Source: Bacteroidota bacterium (GTDB lineage: Bacteria > Bacteroidota > Bacteroidia > Bacteroidales > Cfx3-03). From it: DNA of 64,000 nucleotides. Position 1 is the first letter of the stretch; each line of letters begins with the position of its first letter. Location: the NCBI GenBank assembly GCA_013390605.1, contig JACAUB010000001.1:3144716-3208715 (forward strand). Reading direction: 5' to 3'. The position numbers and the translations under genes are program-made. The notes under the pieces are model-generated. The model saw nothing but the letters and a program-made list of their open reading frames with translations. It was not told where the DNA came from and did no database searches. This document shows, in pieces, positions 26,211 to 35,928 of this stretch.

Positions 26211-28328
26211 ATGAAAAACTGGCAACGATATCCGTTCGTACGTTTATTAATTCCATTCGTGGGAGGTATTGTTGCTGGAATCTATTCAAACATATCGTTT
26301 TATTCTGGTTTGTGGATATTCACTTTATCAATTCCCTTCTTATTTGTCTTTCATTATTTTCAGTTGCGAACACTACCGTTCAGTATGCGGCATGTTCAAG
26401 GTGTATTCGTCACCATTTTATCTATAGGCCTGGGAATTGGTATTACAGGTCTGCATAATCATCAGACAGATATTCTTCATTTTGAAAACCAAACTGGTTT
26501 ATCAGGCGTATATAGATTAAAGATAGAAGATGTCCCTGCCTATAAAACAAACTCAATCAGATTCTGTGTCAGGATACTATCCAGCATTAGTCATAAAAAA
26601 GAATTGAAATGCGATGGCAAGGTGATGGTCTATTTTCAACCTGACAAAAATGCAAACAAGCTTAGATATGGAGATCAGCTAATTGCACAGCTACAATTAA
26701 ATCCTGTAGAGTCCATAATGAATCCAAACAGCGTTGATTACAAGAAGTATTTAAGTAATCAGGGCATCTATCATCGCACCTATCTTCCATCTTCAAAATG
26801 GATTTTGACTAAACGAGCGCAGGGATTCAATTTATACCGTATCGGCACTTCGTTACAGGAAAAATTTATTAATTTATTTAAAAATCATCATCCCAATCCA
26901 AATGAGCTGACAGTAGCATCTGCATTAGTGTTAGGGTATGATAATAATATTGAACCCGAGCTTAGAAATGCATATACAACTACCGGGGCATTACATATTT
27001 TAAGTGTTTCAGGGATGCATGTAGGTGTGATCTATCTGGTTTTATCAGCCCTGCTCATCTCTTTAAAAAGAAAAACACTTACCCGAATAATAAGAGGTGT
27101 TATTTTGCTGACAGTTGTTTGGTTTTATGCATTAATAACAGGGCTTTCACCAGCAGTACTCAGATCTGCTGTCATGTTAAGCTTCATCATTGTGGGAGAG
27201 TGCGGAGAAAGAGAACAAAGTAACATTAACACACTAGCAGCCTCTGCTTTTATCCTATTGATTATCGATCCCTTTCAAATAACAAACATCGGATTTCAAC
27301 TTTCCTATCTGGCGGTAGCCGGTATTGTTTTGATAGAACCACTCGTGCGAAGTATCTGGAGCCCCAAATTCCGAATCGTACAATTAATCTGGGGATTAAC
27401 TACTGTCTCTATTGCAGCGCAGGTAGCTTCCAGTCCTTTATCGCTCTATTACTTCCATCAATTTCCAAACTATTTTATTTTTACCAACTATATTGCCATT
27501 CCCTTGTCGAGTATTGCCATATATGCAGGAATGTTAACATTAATAACCACACCTTTTATCTGGTTATCTCATCAATTGGCACAACTGTTTTTTGGTTCGG
27601 TTGCGCTTTTAAATTATAGTATTCAGTTTTTCAGTCATCTACCTTATGCATCCATAAAAAACATTCAACTTACATCGTTCGAAACAATACTCATTTATCT
27701 TTTTATTTTTTTACTTTATCGGACGATAAAAGAGAAACAAAAGTTATCGATGTTTGGGGCTTTATGTTGTTTTATCATCATTGGAGTAAGTTTTATTATC
27801 GATAACCAGAAAAGCAAACAACAACAAATGATTACGATATATTCCATCAAAAGCAATACTGTAATCGACTATTTCAACGGAAAAACATGCATTTCGTTTC
27901 AATCCTTTTTCCCATTAGTAGAAAATCAAAATATCTTATATCAAATTAGTGGAAACAGAATTGCACATGGTATAAAACAAATCATAAAAGAATCATTAGT
28001 TACAGGAACAATGAAAGACGTTTCCATTGGATTCTGGAAATCCAACTCATGTTATCTTTTTAAAGAAAAACGACTGATTGTACAAAATGGGAATTGGAAT
28101 AAACAGGTTTATATTAATTCTCCCATAGTAACAGACATGCTATTATTAACCCGAAATCCCTATCCGGATATTGAAGCACTTTTAAGCAGATATAATTGCA
28201 AGCAGGTCATTCTGGATGCTACCAACAATTCTTATAATGTCATTAAATGGAAAAGGCTGTGTAATGACTATAAAATTCCTTGTCATTACACAGCCTCTGA
28301 TGGTGCATTTATCTTTAATACAAAATAA
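26211..28328 (+). CDS. ComEC/Rec2 family competence protein
   Basis: A 705-residue multi-pass protein of the DNA-uptake channel family. The N-terminal DUF4131 region (about 30-190) includes two or three membrane segments and an OB-like part. The Competence domain (about 225-500) has the typical ALVLGYDNNIEPELRNAY, HILSVSGMHVGV and LSPAVLRSAVM motifs. The C-terminus (about 545-705) looks like the degenerate beta-lactamase-like remnant common in Bacteroidota, with no HxHxDH motif. I chose ATG 26211 over an in-frame TTG at 26202. A terminator hairpin serving the opposite strand is embedded in its last codons. Confidence 0.9.
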   Translation: MKNWQRYPFVRLLIPFVGGIVAGIYSNISFYSGLWIFTLSIPFLFVFHYFQLRTLPFSMRHVQGVFVTILSIGLGIGITGLHNHQTDILHFENQTGLSGVYRLKIEDVPAYKTNSIRFCVRILSSISHKKELKCDGKVMVYFQPDKNANKLRYGDQLIAQLQLNPVESIMNPNSVDYKKYLSNQGIYHRTYLPSSKWILTKRAQGFNLYRIGTSLQEKFINLFKNHHPNPNELTVASALVLGYDNNIEPELRNAYTTTGALHILSVSGMHVGVIYLVLSALLISLKRKTLTRIIRGVILLTVVWFYALITGLSPAVLRSAVMLSFIIVGECGEREQSNINTLAASAFILLIIDPFQITNIGFQLSYLAVAGIVLIEPLVRSIWSPKFRIVQLIWGLTTVSIAAQVASSPLSLYYFHQFPNYFIFTNYIAIPLSSIAIYAGMLTLITTPFIWLSHQLAQLFFGSVALLNYSIQFFSHLPYASIKNIQLTSFETILIYLFIFLLYRTIKEKQKLSMFGALCCFIIIGVSFIIDNQKSKQQQMITIYSIKSNTVIDYFNGKTCISFQSFFPLVENQNILYQISGNRIAHGIKQIIKESLVTGTMKDVSIGFWKSNSCYLFKEKRLIVQNGNWNKQVYINSPIVTDMLLLTRNPYPDIEALLSRYNCKQVILDATNNSYNVIKWKRLCNDYKIPCHYTASDGAFIFNTK
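28254..28296 (-). terminator. Terminator for the DUF192 transcript, embedded in the comEC 3' end
   Basis: A perfect 15-bp inverted repeat (28254-28268 with 28282-28296, 13-nt loop) lies inside the comEC reading frame. Read on the minus strand it is followed by TTTTCCATTT, giving an intrinsic-terminator shape 40 bp after the DUF192 stop. On the plus strand no T-run follows, so comEC should not be affected. Confidence 0.7.
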
Positions 28329-28335
28329 TTAACAC

Positions 28336-28899
28336 TTATTTATCAACCGTAAAATCTATTTTATCACCCGGTTTCAAGCCCATCTTTGCAGCATAGCCTC
28401 CGTTTACTTCAACCACATATTTGGCTTTTCCTTTAGATGGAACCGATTCTTCGGATAACGGACGACAATCGGCAGCAATAGAAACAATTTCTTTCTTAGC
28501 ACTAACATAAATTATATCCAACGGAATATAGGTATTTTTCATCCAGAATGACTGTTCTTCCTCATCGTTAAAAATAAATATCATTCCACAACTATCAAGC
28601 ATTGACCGCCTATACATCAATCCTTGTTGGGTCTCTTCTGCTGTTTGAGCTACTTCGATATCCAGTTTACTGATTACTTTACTACTCTTACCATCAACAA
28701 AACTCAGATTACCCTCTTTCTTAAAAGGTACGTCTGTTGTAACATCACTCTGCTCAGTTTGCGTTGCGGCTTGATGTGGTTTACAGGTAGCCAATGATAG
28801 CGATGAAATTACGATCAGGCCTAAAGAAACATTCTTCAGCCTTATAAAGATTGGTTTTTTTACCCAATTCATTAAATAAGAGAGAATTCTTTTTTTCAT
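28336..28899 (-). CDS. DUF192 domain-containing secreted or lipoprotein
   Basis: A 187-residue protein. Its N-terminal part has a signal sequence ending SLSLATCKPHQ. The Cys could be lipidated, although Thr before it is unusual for a lipobox. The DUF192 fold (about 70-187) shows QGLMYRRSM, GMIFIFNDEEEQSFWMKNTYIPLDI and YVVEVNGGYAAKMGLKPGD. The function of DUF192 is unknown. It ends only 7 bp from convergent comEC and is followed on the same strand orientation by an embedded terminator. An internal start at the Met ten residues in is an alternative. Confidence 0.9.
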   Translation of the reverse strand: MKKRILSYLMNWVKKPIFIRLKNVSLGLIVISSLSLATCKPHQAATQTEQSDVTTDVPFKKEGNLSFVDGKSSKVISKLDIEVAQTAEETQQGLMYRRSMLDSCGMIFIFNDEEEQSFWMKNTYIPLDIIYVSAKKEIVSIAADCRPLSEESVPSKGKAKYVVEVNGGYAAKMGLKPGDKIDFTVDK

Positions 28900-28941
28900 T
28901 TATTTGATTTTATTTTTGAACTTACAATTGATAACGACGTC

Positions 28942-29988
28942 TCAATTGGGATTAACAAGATCAATAAAAACAGGAAGATGATCACTGTACCCACCCGTAT
29001 ATTGAGGACCTATAAACGAACGAAATGGTTTTAATCCCCCATAAGTTTTATCAGGTATCAATAAATACGAAGGTGCAAATATACAAGCACCAACATTAAC
29101 ATGCAATTCATTCTGCTTCAATAATGATTCAGAAACAATAAATTGATCGATTACTGACCATTTTCCATTAAACTTATAACTACCCTTATCACTTTTCTTC
29201 AAATCAGAGATATCCATCAAATTAATTAATGGTCGTTCTTTTTCTAGAAATCGAACGACATCAGATGCTGGCGTATCATTGAGATCGCCCATAATCACGA
29301 TCCGTGAAGTAGGTTCAGTCTTTAATAATGAATCTACCGTTTCCAATAATCGATGTGCAGCTGCCAAACGATGAGGACGAGAAATAGCTTCGCCCCCCAA
29401 TTTAGACGGCCAATGATTTACAAATAAATGAATAGGAATCGTACCATTGATTAATCCTTTTACATAAAGAATATCACGTGTTCGAAAAATAGTATCGTTT
29501 TGTATTTTAACAATCAAAGGAGCAGAAAACAAGACCTTAAATTTATCGGGTCGGTAAAGAAGGGCGACATCAATTCCACGGATATCATTCGATTCATAAT
29601 GGACTATTTTATAATCAAAGGGAGCCAATGGCAACCTATAAACCAAAGCATTCAATACCGATCTGTTTTCGATCTCAGCTAATCCAATGATTTCAGGAGG
29701 GTCCCATCCACCTGTACTTAATAAAACCTTGGCGATAGATTGAGCTTTACGAAAAAATTTACCTGGAGTCCAACGATATAAACCATCAGGCTGAAATTCA
29801 TTGTCTCGCTTTAACGTGTCTTTTTGCGAATCAAATAGATTTTCAGTATTGTAAAAGACGATCCGCACCCCTTTTCCATTTCGTGCGTCAGGATTAAACC
29901 GAACAAAACCTCTCTGCGTCTCCTGTGCAAGTACCAAAACAGGGATGATTGAAATCAGGAGAAAGACAATAAAGGTTTGCCGAACCAT
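28942..29988 (-). CDS. Secreted endonuclease/exonuclease/phosphatase family protein
   Basis: A 348-residue protein with a signal peptide (about 1-21, VLA-Q) and an EEP (DNase I-like) fold. The motifs are VFYNTENLFD (metal-binding Asn and Glu), the EIENR glutamate block, VNHWPSK, IVIMGDLND and GGYSDHLPVFI with the catalytic Asp-His pair. Family members cleave phosphodiester or phosphate bonds in nucleic acids, lipids or inositides. The exact substrate is unknown. It ends 42 bp upstream of the DUF192 gene on the same strand and probably shares its transcript. Confidence 0.9.
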   Translation of the reverse strand: MVRQTFIVFLLISIIPVLVLAQETQRGFVRFNPDARNGKGVRIVFYNTENLFDSQKDTLKRDNEFQPDGLYRWTPGKFFRKAQSIAKVLLSTGGWDPPEIIGLAEIENRSVLNALVYRLPLAPFDYKIVHYESNDIRGIDVALLYRPDKFKVLFSAPLIVKIQNDTIFRTRDILYVKGLINGTIPIHLFVNHWPSKLGGEAISRPHRLAAAHRLLETVDSLLKTEPTSRIVIMGDLNDTPASDVVRFLEKERPLINLMDISDLKKSDKGSYKFNGKWSVIDQFIVSESLLKQNELHVNVGACIFAPSYLLIPDKTYGGLKPFRSFIGPQYTGGYSDHLPVFIDLVNPN

Positions 29989-30000
29989 GAAAGGGATTTT

Positions 30001-31887
30001 TTATCGCAAAACCGCAACCCTGTATGTTTGCGCACTACCTGAAGATATTACCGTTACAAAATAGATTCCATTGGGTTGAGAAGAGAAGTCGAGATCGACC
30101 TGATTTGTATTTGTTGCCGTAAAGTGATGCAAGCAAACGCCTGCCAAATTCCGAATAAAGACACTAAACGAAGAAATGGGTTCTTTTGAAAGAAAGAGCG
30201 TACAGGTTCCTTGTGTAGGATTAGGATACACCTGAGCTTTTACCTGAATATATCCTTTCACTGTCAAGGAGTCGGTATTAATAGCATTTTTCACAATAAG
30301 CTGAACATCATAAATGCCTGTTTTAGCATAATATATTGATTGTGGATTGGCATCTGTCGACTTATTTGGAACTCCACCTGTAAAAGTCCACGCCCAACTG
30401 ATTGGTTTACCTAAAGAAAGATCAGTAAAGTTCACCATATATCCCGGAGGTATAACAATTACGTCACCGTTAAATGCTGCTACGACTTTATTATCATTAT
30501 ACCCACCCAAATAGCCTGAAACGCCTGTACTTCTCGGATCAAGCCATGGACCAAGCTGAGTTGCCGGAGTCGAGCCATTAGAAGTCCAATGTGCCGATAC
30601 TTTGCCATAGTAATCCTTTTCTGTCAGATTATTACAATCAGATCCACCACCAGCCAATGTACCTATAACTTGCCTATCGCTATTGATCAACGGAGAACCT
30701 GAAGAACCCGGTTCTGTTACACCATAACCCGAAGTAGACGAACGCCATAATACTTCCCAATACTTTCCATTATTATCCGGTGAACCAGCATATGTTGTCA
30801 CAGAAACCGGAGCATCTTTAACAAATGAAATCTTTTTTATATCACCTTCAGGATGGTGAATACCAACATCTCCCGTACTGCCAGTCAACGCCTTGCTCCA
30901 TCCAAAATAGTATGCATTATAATCAATTGGGATATCCTGATTCAGTTGAACCAACATAAAATCGGACTGGTCGATAGTTGAACCACTTATTCCAACCAAC
31001 GAAGCACCCGTCATTGTTTTACTTACAGGTTCTGTTAATGGATTATTGCAATCAGCCGATTCGTAATTAAAGTAAAAAATCCATTGATTAAAATCTGTTA
31101 GCGGAGCATTTTCACGACAGTGAGCAGCCGTTAAAATATAGGGTTTAAAATCACGGTTAGTATTCATCATCACTGATCCGGTGCACCAAAAATAATTCCG
31201 ATTACTCTTAATTAATATTCTAACAACACCCTTCTTCTGATCATTATATGGTTTCCCTTCCGTACAATTAACATTAATCTCACAAGAACCTGCATCACCA
31301 AAATCTTTTAACGTAACAGCAGGATCATATCCGGGAGAACGATACACATAAGCCAACTCACTGGTAATCAATTGAGGTAATTCTACTTCGTTCTTGGGCT
31401 GGAAATATTCTAATATAATGGATTCGCCAAGTAATAGTTCAAAAGACATCGTTCCATCCTCTCTATTATTTGCAGCCGTAAAAGCACCTATTTTTTTCTT
31501 TAAGAAGGTATCATACATGAATAATTTACCATTTCCGGGAATATAGAACTTTTGAAAACTAACAGAAAGGGCCTTAGCTCCTTTAGCTCTTAATTGCAAA
31601 CGCCATATTTTACCATTTGTAACATTAAAAGGTTGAGCCTTTTCCATAATATTAAAGATGGAGGGTATTGCCACTGCAACACGATAAGGATTTTGTTTTG
31701 TACTGTTTAATAAATCTTCACTATTTAATTGCACTAAATCCGGAGCTGGGAAATCTATAACAGGAGGTTGTGATAGTTTTTCAACCTCAGCAAAGGGTTT
31801 ACCTCCATAACTAATCTGTGCATTGATTTTATGACAAGGCGTAATTATAAAAATCAGGATTATAATTGCAAAGAATATTTTTTTCAT
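30001..31887 (-). CDS. Trypsin-like serine protease with PKD domain and T9SS sorting domain
   Basis: A 628-residue secreted protein. A signal peptide (about 1-23, INA-Q) precedes a roughly 150-residue N-terminal beta domain and an S1 protease domain. The triad is readable: His in ILTAAHC, Asp in DQSDFMLVQL and Ser in EPGSSGSPL. A PKD domain follows (VNFTDLSLGKPISWAWTFTGG onwards), and the last 80 residues are a type A type IX secretion domain (VYPNPTQGTCTLFLS to FVTVISSGSAQTYRVAVLR). I chose ATG 31887 because it starts the signal peptide; an upstream in-frame ATG at 31989 would read through the promoter. Likely a cell-surface or extracellular endopeptidase. Confidence 0.93.
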   Translation of the reverse strand: MKKIFFAIIILIFIITPCHKINAQISYGGKPFAEVEKLSQPPVIDFPAPDLVQLNSEDLLNSTKQNPYRVAVAIPSIFNIMEKAQPFNVTNGKIWRLQLRAKGAKALSVSFQKFYIPGNGKLFMYDTFLKKKIGAFTAANNREDGTMSFELLLGESIILEYFQPKNEVELPQLITSELAYVYRSPGYDPAVTLKDFGDAGSCEINVNCTEGKPYNDQKKGVVRILIKSNRNYFWCTGSVMMNTNRDFKPYILTAAHCRENAPLTDFNQWIFYFNYESADCNNPLTEPVSKTMTGASLVGISGSTIDQSDFMLVQLNQDIPIDYNAYYFGWSKALTGSTGDVGIHHPEGDIKKISFVKDAPVSVTTYAGSPDNNGKYWEVLWRSSTSGYGVTEPGSSGSPLINSDRQVIGTLAGGGSDCNNLTEKDYYGKVSAHWTSNGSTPATQLGPWLDPRSTGVSGYLGGYNDNKVVAAFNGDVIVIPPGYMVNFTDLSLGKPISWAWTFTGGVPNKSTDANPQSIYYAKTGIYDVQLIVKNAINTDSLTVKGYIQVKAQVYPNPTQGTCTLFLSKEPISSFSVFIRNLAGVCLHHFTATNTNQVDLDFSSQPNGIYFVTVISSGSAQTYRVAVLR

Positions 31888-31924
31888 TCCGTAAACACTT
31901 AAAAACAACAGAGAGATAAAAAAA

Positions 31925-31932
31925 CAAATATA
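31925..31932 (-). promoter_or_regulatory. -7 promoter box of the serine protease gene
   Basis: On the minus strand it reads TATATTTG, an exact TAnnTTTG match, 38 bp upstream of ATG 31887. This supports the downstream start. Confidence 0.6.
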
Positions 31933-31943
31933 CACTAAATACA

Positions 31944-31969
31944 AACGGGCCACCCTAGGGCAGCCCGTT
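31944..31969 (-). terminator. Hairpin between MFS gene and serine protease gene
   Basis: Twelve-bp arms (31944-31955 with 31958-31969) with two mismatches, about 25 bp after the MFS stop. No strong T-run follows on the minus strand, so it may be a weak terminator or an RNA 3'-end stabiliser. Confidence 0.5.
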
Positions 31970-31993
31970 GTAAAATATGTTTTTTTCAAAAAA

Positions 31994-33379
31994 TTATTTC
32001 ATATTTGGAAGCTCCAAACCATAACCTTTTTTCTTATCCTCGGCTTTAAGTAAAAATGCAAAAATAAGAGCCAATACACCTAAACTAGTAAAAATCATCA
32101 TGGGTATTGTATAGTTATATGTAGTAACATGAGCACCTGGCTGACTTGTTATACAATATTTAGAAAGCACCCACCCGATGATTGCAGGAACACCGGATAA
32201 ACCGATGTTTTGAATATAAAAGATCAATGCATAAGCTGTACCTAATTGTTTTTCAGGAATAATCTTTGGAACAGAAGGCCACATTGCTGAAGGAACTAAT
32301 GAGAAACCGATTCCCAAAATAATGGTAAGAGCAATGGCAACGATATAGTTATTCAAGAAAGGAACAGCAAATAAGGTATGTACAAAGATCAAAAGAATAG
32401 CACCAATAATCATAATAGTGGCTCCTTTACCTTTTTTATCATACAGTCCCCCAAAGAAGGGTGTCAAAAGAATAGTTCCAAAAGGCAACAATGCAGGAAT
32501 ACTTCCGGCAAGATTATCAGGAACACCGAATTTCTGAACCATTAAATCGGAAGCATATTTTAAGAATGGAAAAACAGCTGAATAGAAAAGGACACAAAGA
32601 ATAGCAATATACCACCATGCTTTGTTCTTAAGAATCATTCCAATATCAGAAACACGAAAGTCCTCTTCAGCAGCAACCGTATTGTTTGCCAAATGATGAG
32701 CGGCCTGTGATTCGTCTAATTTCTTATCCATAAATGTATAGACAATAAAAGCGATCAGTCCGATACAGAGCATGATAAGACATAACAAGATTGGAGCAGA
32801 AACCGTTCCGAAATATTTTGCAAGTGGAACAGTAGTAGCAAGTGCAGCAGCTGTACCCAAACGTGCAGTTGCCATTTGCAAACCCATAGCCAATGCCATC
32901 TCTTTACCTCTAAACCATTTAACAATGACTTTAGAAACAGTAATACCTGCAACTTCTACACCTACCCCAAAGATAGCGAACCCTATGGCAGCTACACAAA
33001 CCTGAGCTTTCATATCGAAGAAATAGAAACTCCACACCTGATTATCAAGAGCATGTGTAGAAACAGCCCAGAACTTAATAGCTGCACCTGCAACCATTAC
33101 GGAAGCCGACATCACCCCTGTAAAACGAACGCCCATCTTATCAAGGATGATTCCCCCAAAAATAAGCATCAATAGCAATACATTAAACCAACCATAGGCA
33201 CTTGTAAAAATACCAAAATCGGTACTATTCCATCCTAGTTGAGCTTCCAGCATCCCCTTAAGAGGAGCCATTACATCGGTAAGATAATACCCACACATCA
33301 TGGTGAAGGAAACCACAGCAAGTGCTGACCAGCGTGCGGCTTTAGATTCGCTGAGTAACTTGTGAATTTTTTCTGTCAT
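31994..33379 (-). CDS. MFS transporter, substrate unknown
   Basis: A 461-residue major-facilitator protein with twelve predicted membrane segments. A motif A-like loop is seen (GGIILDKMGVRFTG after the second segment), with a second such loop (GGLYDKKGKG) in the C-terminal half. A central cytoplasmic loop lies near residues 215-240. It resembles the nitrate/nitrite-porter-like and oxalate/formate-like MFS groups only loosely, so I do not name a substrate. It stands alone on the minus strand with its own -7 box. Confidence 0.85.
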   Translation of the reverse strand: MTEKIHKLLSESKAARWSALAVVSFTMMCGYYLTDVMAPLKGMLEAQLGWNSTDFGIFTSAYGWFNVLLLMLIFGGIILDKMGVRFTGVMSASVMVAGAAIKFWAVSTHALDNQVWSFYFFDMKAQVCVAAIGFAIFGVGVEVAGITVSKVIVKWFRGKEMALAMGLQMATARLGTAAALATTVPLAKYFGTVSAPILLCLIMLCIGLIAFIVYTFMDKKLDESQAAHHLANNTVAAEEDFRVSDIGMILKNKAWWYIAILCVLFYSAVFPFLKYASDLMVQKFGVPDNLAGSIPALLPFGTILLTPFFGGLYDKKGKGATIMIIGAILLIFVHTLFAVPFLNNYIVAIALTIILGIGFSLVPSAMWPSVPKIIPEKQLGTAYALIFYIQNIGLSGVPAIIGWVLSKYCITSQPGAHVTTYNYTIPMMIFTSLGVLALIFAFLLKAEDKKKGYGLELPNMK

Positions 33380-33404
33380 ATAGCTTTGGATTGTTTTCTG
33401 GAGG

Positions 33405-33412
33405 CAAAGCTA
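33405..33412 (-). promoter_or_regulatory. -7 promoter box of the MFS gene
   Basis: On the minus strand it reads TAGCTTTG (TAnnTTTG), 26 bp upstream of the MFS start. Confidence 0.55.
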
Positions 33413-33520
33413 ATAAAAAAAGCTGGCATCCTATCTAAATCTTGGGTTACAAATACCTAATATTTAATGAGAGGATTAATACGACCTCTAAAGGATATAT
33501 TCTAAGAAAATCTATCCTGA

Positions 33521-35002
33521 TTAAATAGGGTTTACCATTACTTGCTTATAAATTATTTCAATATCTTTATCTTGGGTTAAAAGTAATACCTGCATTCGCA
33601 TCAACCCTAAAGAATCTATATTTACCAAAGCTTTTGCAGCTTGCAGCCTTATCTCCATATCGGCATCCTTCAATACGATATCGCTTAAAAAATCAAGTAA
33701 TTTCGGATCACCCAATTTACACATGGTATCTAGAATGCTTAATTGATTTTTTTTATTCTCCTTCTTATATGAAACGATTAACTGTTCACAATAATTTGTA
33801 AGATGCATTTCACCTATTGCGCAAATAATACTTTCGCGAATAGTTTCGTCTGGATGGTTCAAAAGCTGTTCAAATGAATTATCCGGTTTCAACCGAAGTA
33901 AACAGAGCAAGGCCTCTTGTCGTAGTATTTGATTTTTGTGATTAAGAAACGCCTCTACCCTATCATTTGCTTCGCTCACATTAAAGACTGAAAGTTCTCG
34001 CATGGCTGATACTTGTAATATCAATTTACGACTATTTAATTTACGAATAGAATGATGTTGCAATTCAAGTTTATAATAAAGGGCTTTTACTTTCTCTTCT
34101 GTATCATCGTTACTATTATGAATAGCATTTATCATCTCCTGAATAAGTAAATTCTTTTTAAAATAAGTATTTACTTTCAACAATGGTACTGGAATAGCTG
34201 GGTCTATTGACCGATCAATGATAAAATCAGTCAGGGCTTCGGCATATAGTTTTTTTAACTCTTGATGATTCCGTTCTTTTCTTTTAATATAAATATGATG
34301 AATTAAAAGTAGCATTGCAATGAATGCAAAGTTTAGCACCAACATGGAAAAGATGAGCAATATTGTACATCGATTGTAATTAATAAATGGCATTTTCGCC
34401 ACACGCATTACTTTTTCTTTAATAGTTGAGGTTATTGCACCATATTGAATACCGCGTATTTTTCTTACTGGTTTATTTTCGGAAACTAATTTAGAATTAG
34501 GAAGCTTGTTGACCGAAACCTTTTTTAAATCAATTGCGTTCTCCTTTCCCAAGTATTGAACAACCGATTGACTGCCATCTGCATTTATTCGAAAGCCATT
34601 TCGATAAATCACAATAAATGAATTTTCAAACCCGCGATAAGTGCGTACCAATTTCAGTTGTCGAATTGCTTCGTAATGGCTAGAAATCGGTTCAGACAGA
34701 TATTTGAAAAGACCTTTATGTTTTTCAATAACCAAGATTGATTGATGACTTTGCTTTTCAAGTACCTTTAAATCAGATTCTTTTACAGGTTCAGCCTTAA
34801 ACTGAATACGATAAAACACATCCTTGTCTTTCTGTTGTATTAAATCATGTTCAGGCTCCTGTATAGAGACATCAGCCTTCCCTGGATTTATTTGAAGCTG
34901 AGGATCACCCTTATAAAAACAGTCTGCATTCACTTCTACTGATTGAAAAATCAGACATAGAAAGAATACAAAAGACAAAAAATAAAGTAAATGCTTACGC
35001 AT
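33521..35002 (-). CDS. Membrane protein with SPOR-like and HEAT-repeat domains
   Basis: A 493-residue protein of unknown role. A signal peptide (about 1-27) precedes an extracytoplasmic domain. Part of that domain (about 60-140, from YRIQFKA through RGFENSFIVIYRNG) has the spacing of a SPOR-like peptidoglycan-binding fold. A membrane segment lies near 212-236. A cytoplasmic region follows, with HEAT-type helical repeats in its last 160 residues. In other Bacteroidota such HEAT proteins precede polysaccharide deacetylase and glycosyltransferase genes; those are absent here and an RR/Hpt pair lies upstream instead. A scaffold linking the wall to signalling is possible but speculative. Confidence 0.7.
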   Translation of the reverse strand: MRKHLLYFLSFVFFLCLIFQSVEVNADCFYKGDPQLQINPGKADVSIQEPEHDLIQQKDKDVFYRIQFKAEPVKESDLKVLEKQSHQSILVIEKHKGLFKYLSEPISSHYEAIRQLKLVRTYRGFENSFIVIYRNGFRINADGSQSVVQYLGKENAIDLKKVSVNKLPNSKLVSENKPVRKIRGIQYGAITSTIKEKVMRVAKMPFINYNRCTILLIFSMLVLNFAFIAMLLLIHHIYIKRKERNHQELKKLYAEALTDFIIDRSIDPAIPVPLLKVNTYFKKNLLIQEMINAIHNSNDDTEEKVKALYYKLELQHHSIRKLNSRKLILQVSAMRELSVFNVSEANDRVEAFLNHKNQILRQEALLCLLRLKPDNSFEQLLNHPDETIRESIICAIGEMHLTNYCEQLIVSYKKENKKNQLSILDTMCKLGDPKLLDFLSDIVLKDADMEIRLQAAKALVNIDSLGLMRMQVLLLTQDKDIEIIYKQVMVNPI

Positions 35003-35158
35003 GTATCTTTTTTTGATTCAACAAAAGATTACAAACTAATTAACACACAAGAAAAAAAATCAAAAATAAATCAATTCTGTTATAGATCATTCAATCTAGC
35101 TCAAAAAAAGGTTTAGGCTTAAAAACAGAATGCCATGAATCCGAAATTGATTCTATTC

Positions 35159-35512
35159 TTATAAACCGAAATCAATTTTCAGCTGCCTTATTGCTTCATC
35201 ACCTTGTTCCTTTGCTATTACGTAAAGGCCTGGATACAAGTCAGAACCATCATTCAACATAATAGAATGTTCGATCTGCAAAAGAGCATCCCCTCCTTCT
35301 TTCAAACCGAACATATAAAAGTTAGACGAAAGTTTATGCGAAAGATATTGAGCCTGATCCCAATCTTTGGTTTCAATAGCAGCACCTAATTTATCGAGCA
35401 TTTCTGATGAATTAGTAACGAAATAATTCGATATTTCCTTCAAATACTCCGGATCATCAGAAGCTTCCATCGGAATGGAAAGATCATATTTTTTAATTTC
35501 TTCCTTCTTCAT
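35159..35512 (-). CDS. Hpt domain phosphotransfer protein
   Basis: A 117-residue stand-alone histidine phosphotransfer domain. The phospho-accepting histidine is H59 in LSHKLSSNFYMFG, which matches the HKLKG-type Hpt motif on a four-helix bundle. It overlaps the preceding response-regulator gene by 4 bp (ATGA), so the two are made together. A hybrid histidine kinase must feed it from elsewhere, as none is encoded in this window. Confidence 0.88.
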   Translation of the reverse strand: MKKEEIKKYDLSIPMEASDDPEYLKEISNYFVTNSSEMLDKLGAAIETKDWDQAQYLSHKLSSNFYMFGLKEGGDALLQIEHSIMLNDGSDLYPGLYVIAKEQGDEAIRQLKIDFGL

Positions 35513-35928
35513 ATACGCTGTATTTGCGAAGTTTCATTATTTTCAAATCCAACTAAATTCAAAATTAAACTATTTTTTAAATCCTGGATATCAAAAGGTT
35601 TAGAAAGCACTCCATTAAAGCCATTTGATAACAGGATTTGTTTTTCAGATAGCGTAAAGACTTTTGCAGTCAGGGCAATGACTGGAATTTCTGAAATTTC
35701 AGGAATCTCACCTGCCCGAATACGCTTTAAAGTATCTATTCCATTTAGTTCGGGCATCTCTAGGTCGAGCAAAACCAAGTCTATATGTTTTACACCCAAT
35801 ATTCCCAATGCTTCTTTCCCATTATTTGCAACCTCAACCTCACAACCTAAACTTTTCACAACCTTTTCAATCATAAATTGGTTAAACGCAAAATCTTCAA
35901 CAACTAATACAGTAAACAAATTGTTCAT
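35509..35928 (-). CDS. Single-domain response regulator
   Basis: A 139-residue receiver domain with no output domain. The acidic pocket is E11 and D12, the phospho-acceptor is D55 (LVLLDLEMP), and the conserved Thr (ALTAK) and Lys (LSKPFD) are present. It is coupled to the Hpt gene by a 4-bp overlap. The pair looks like a detachable phosphorelay segment, and the receiver could exchange phosphate with the partner Hpt. Confidence 0.92.
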   Translation of the reverse strand: MNNLFTVLVVEDFAFNQFMIEKVVKSLGCEVEVANNGKEALGILGVKHIDLVLLDLEMPELNGIDTLKRIRAGEIPEISEIPVIALTAKVFTLSEKQILLSNGFNGVLSKPFDIQDLKNSLILNLVGFENNETSQIQRI

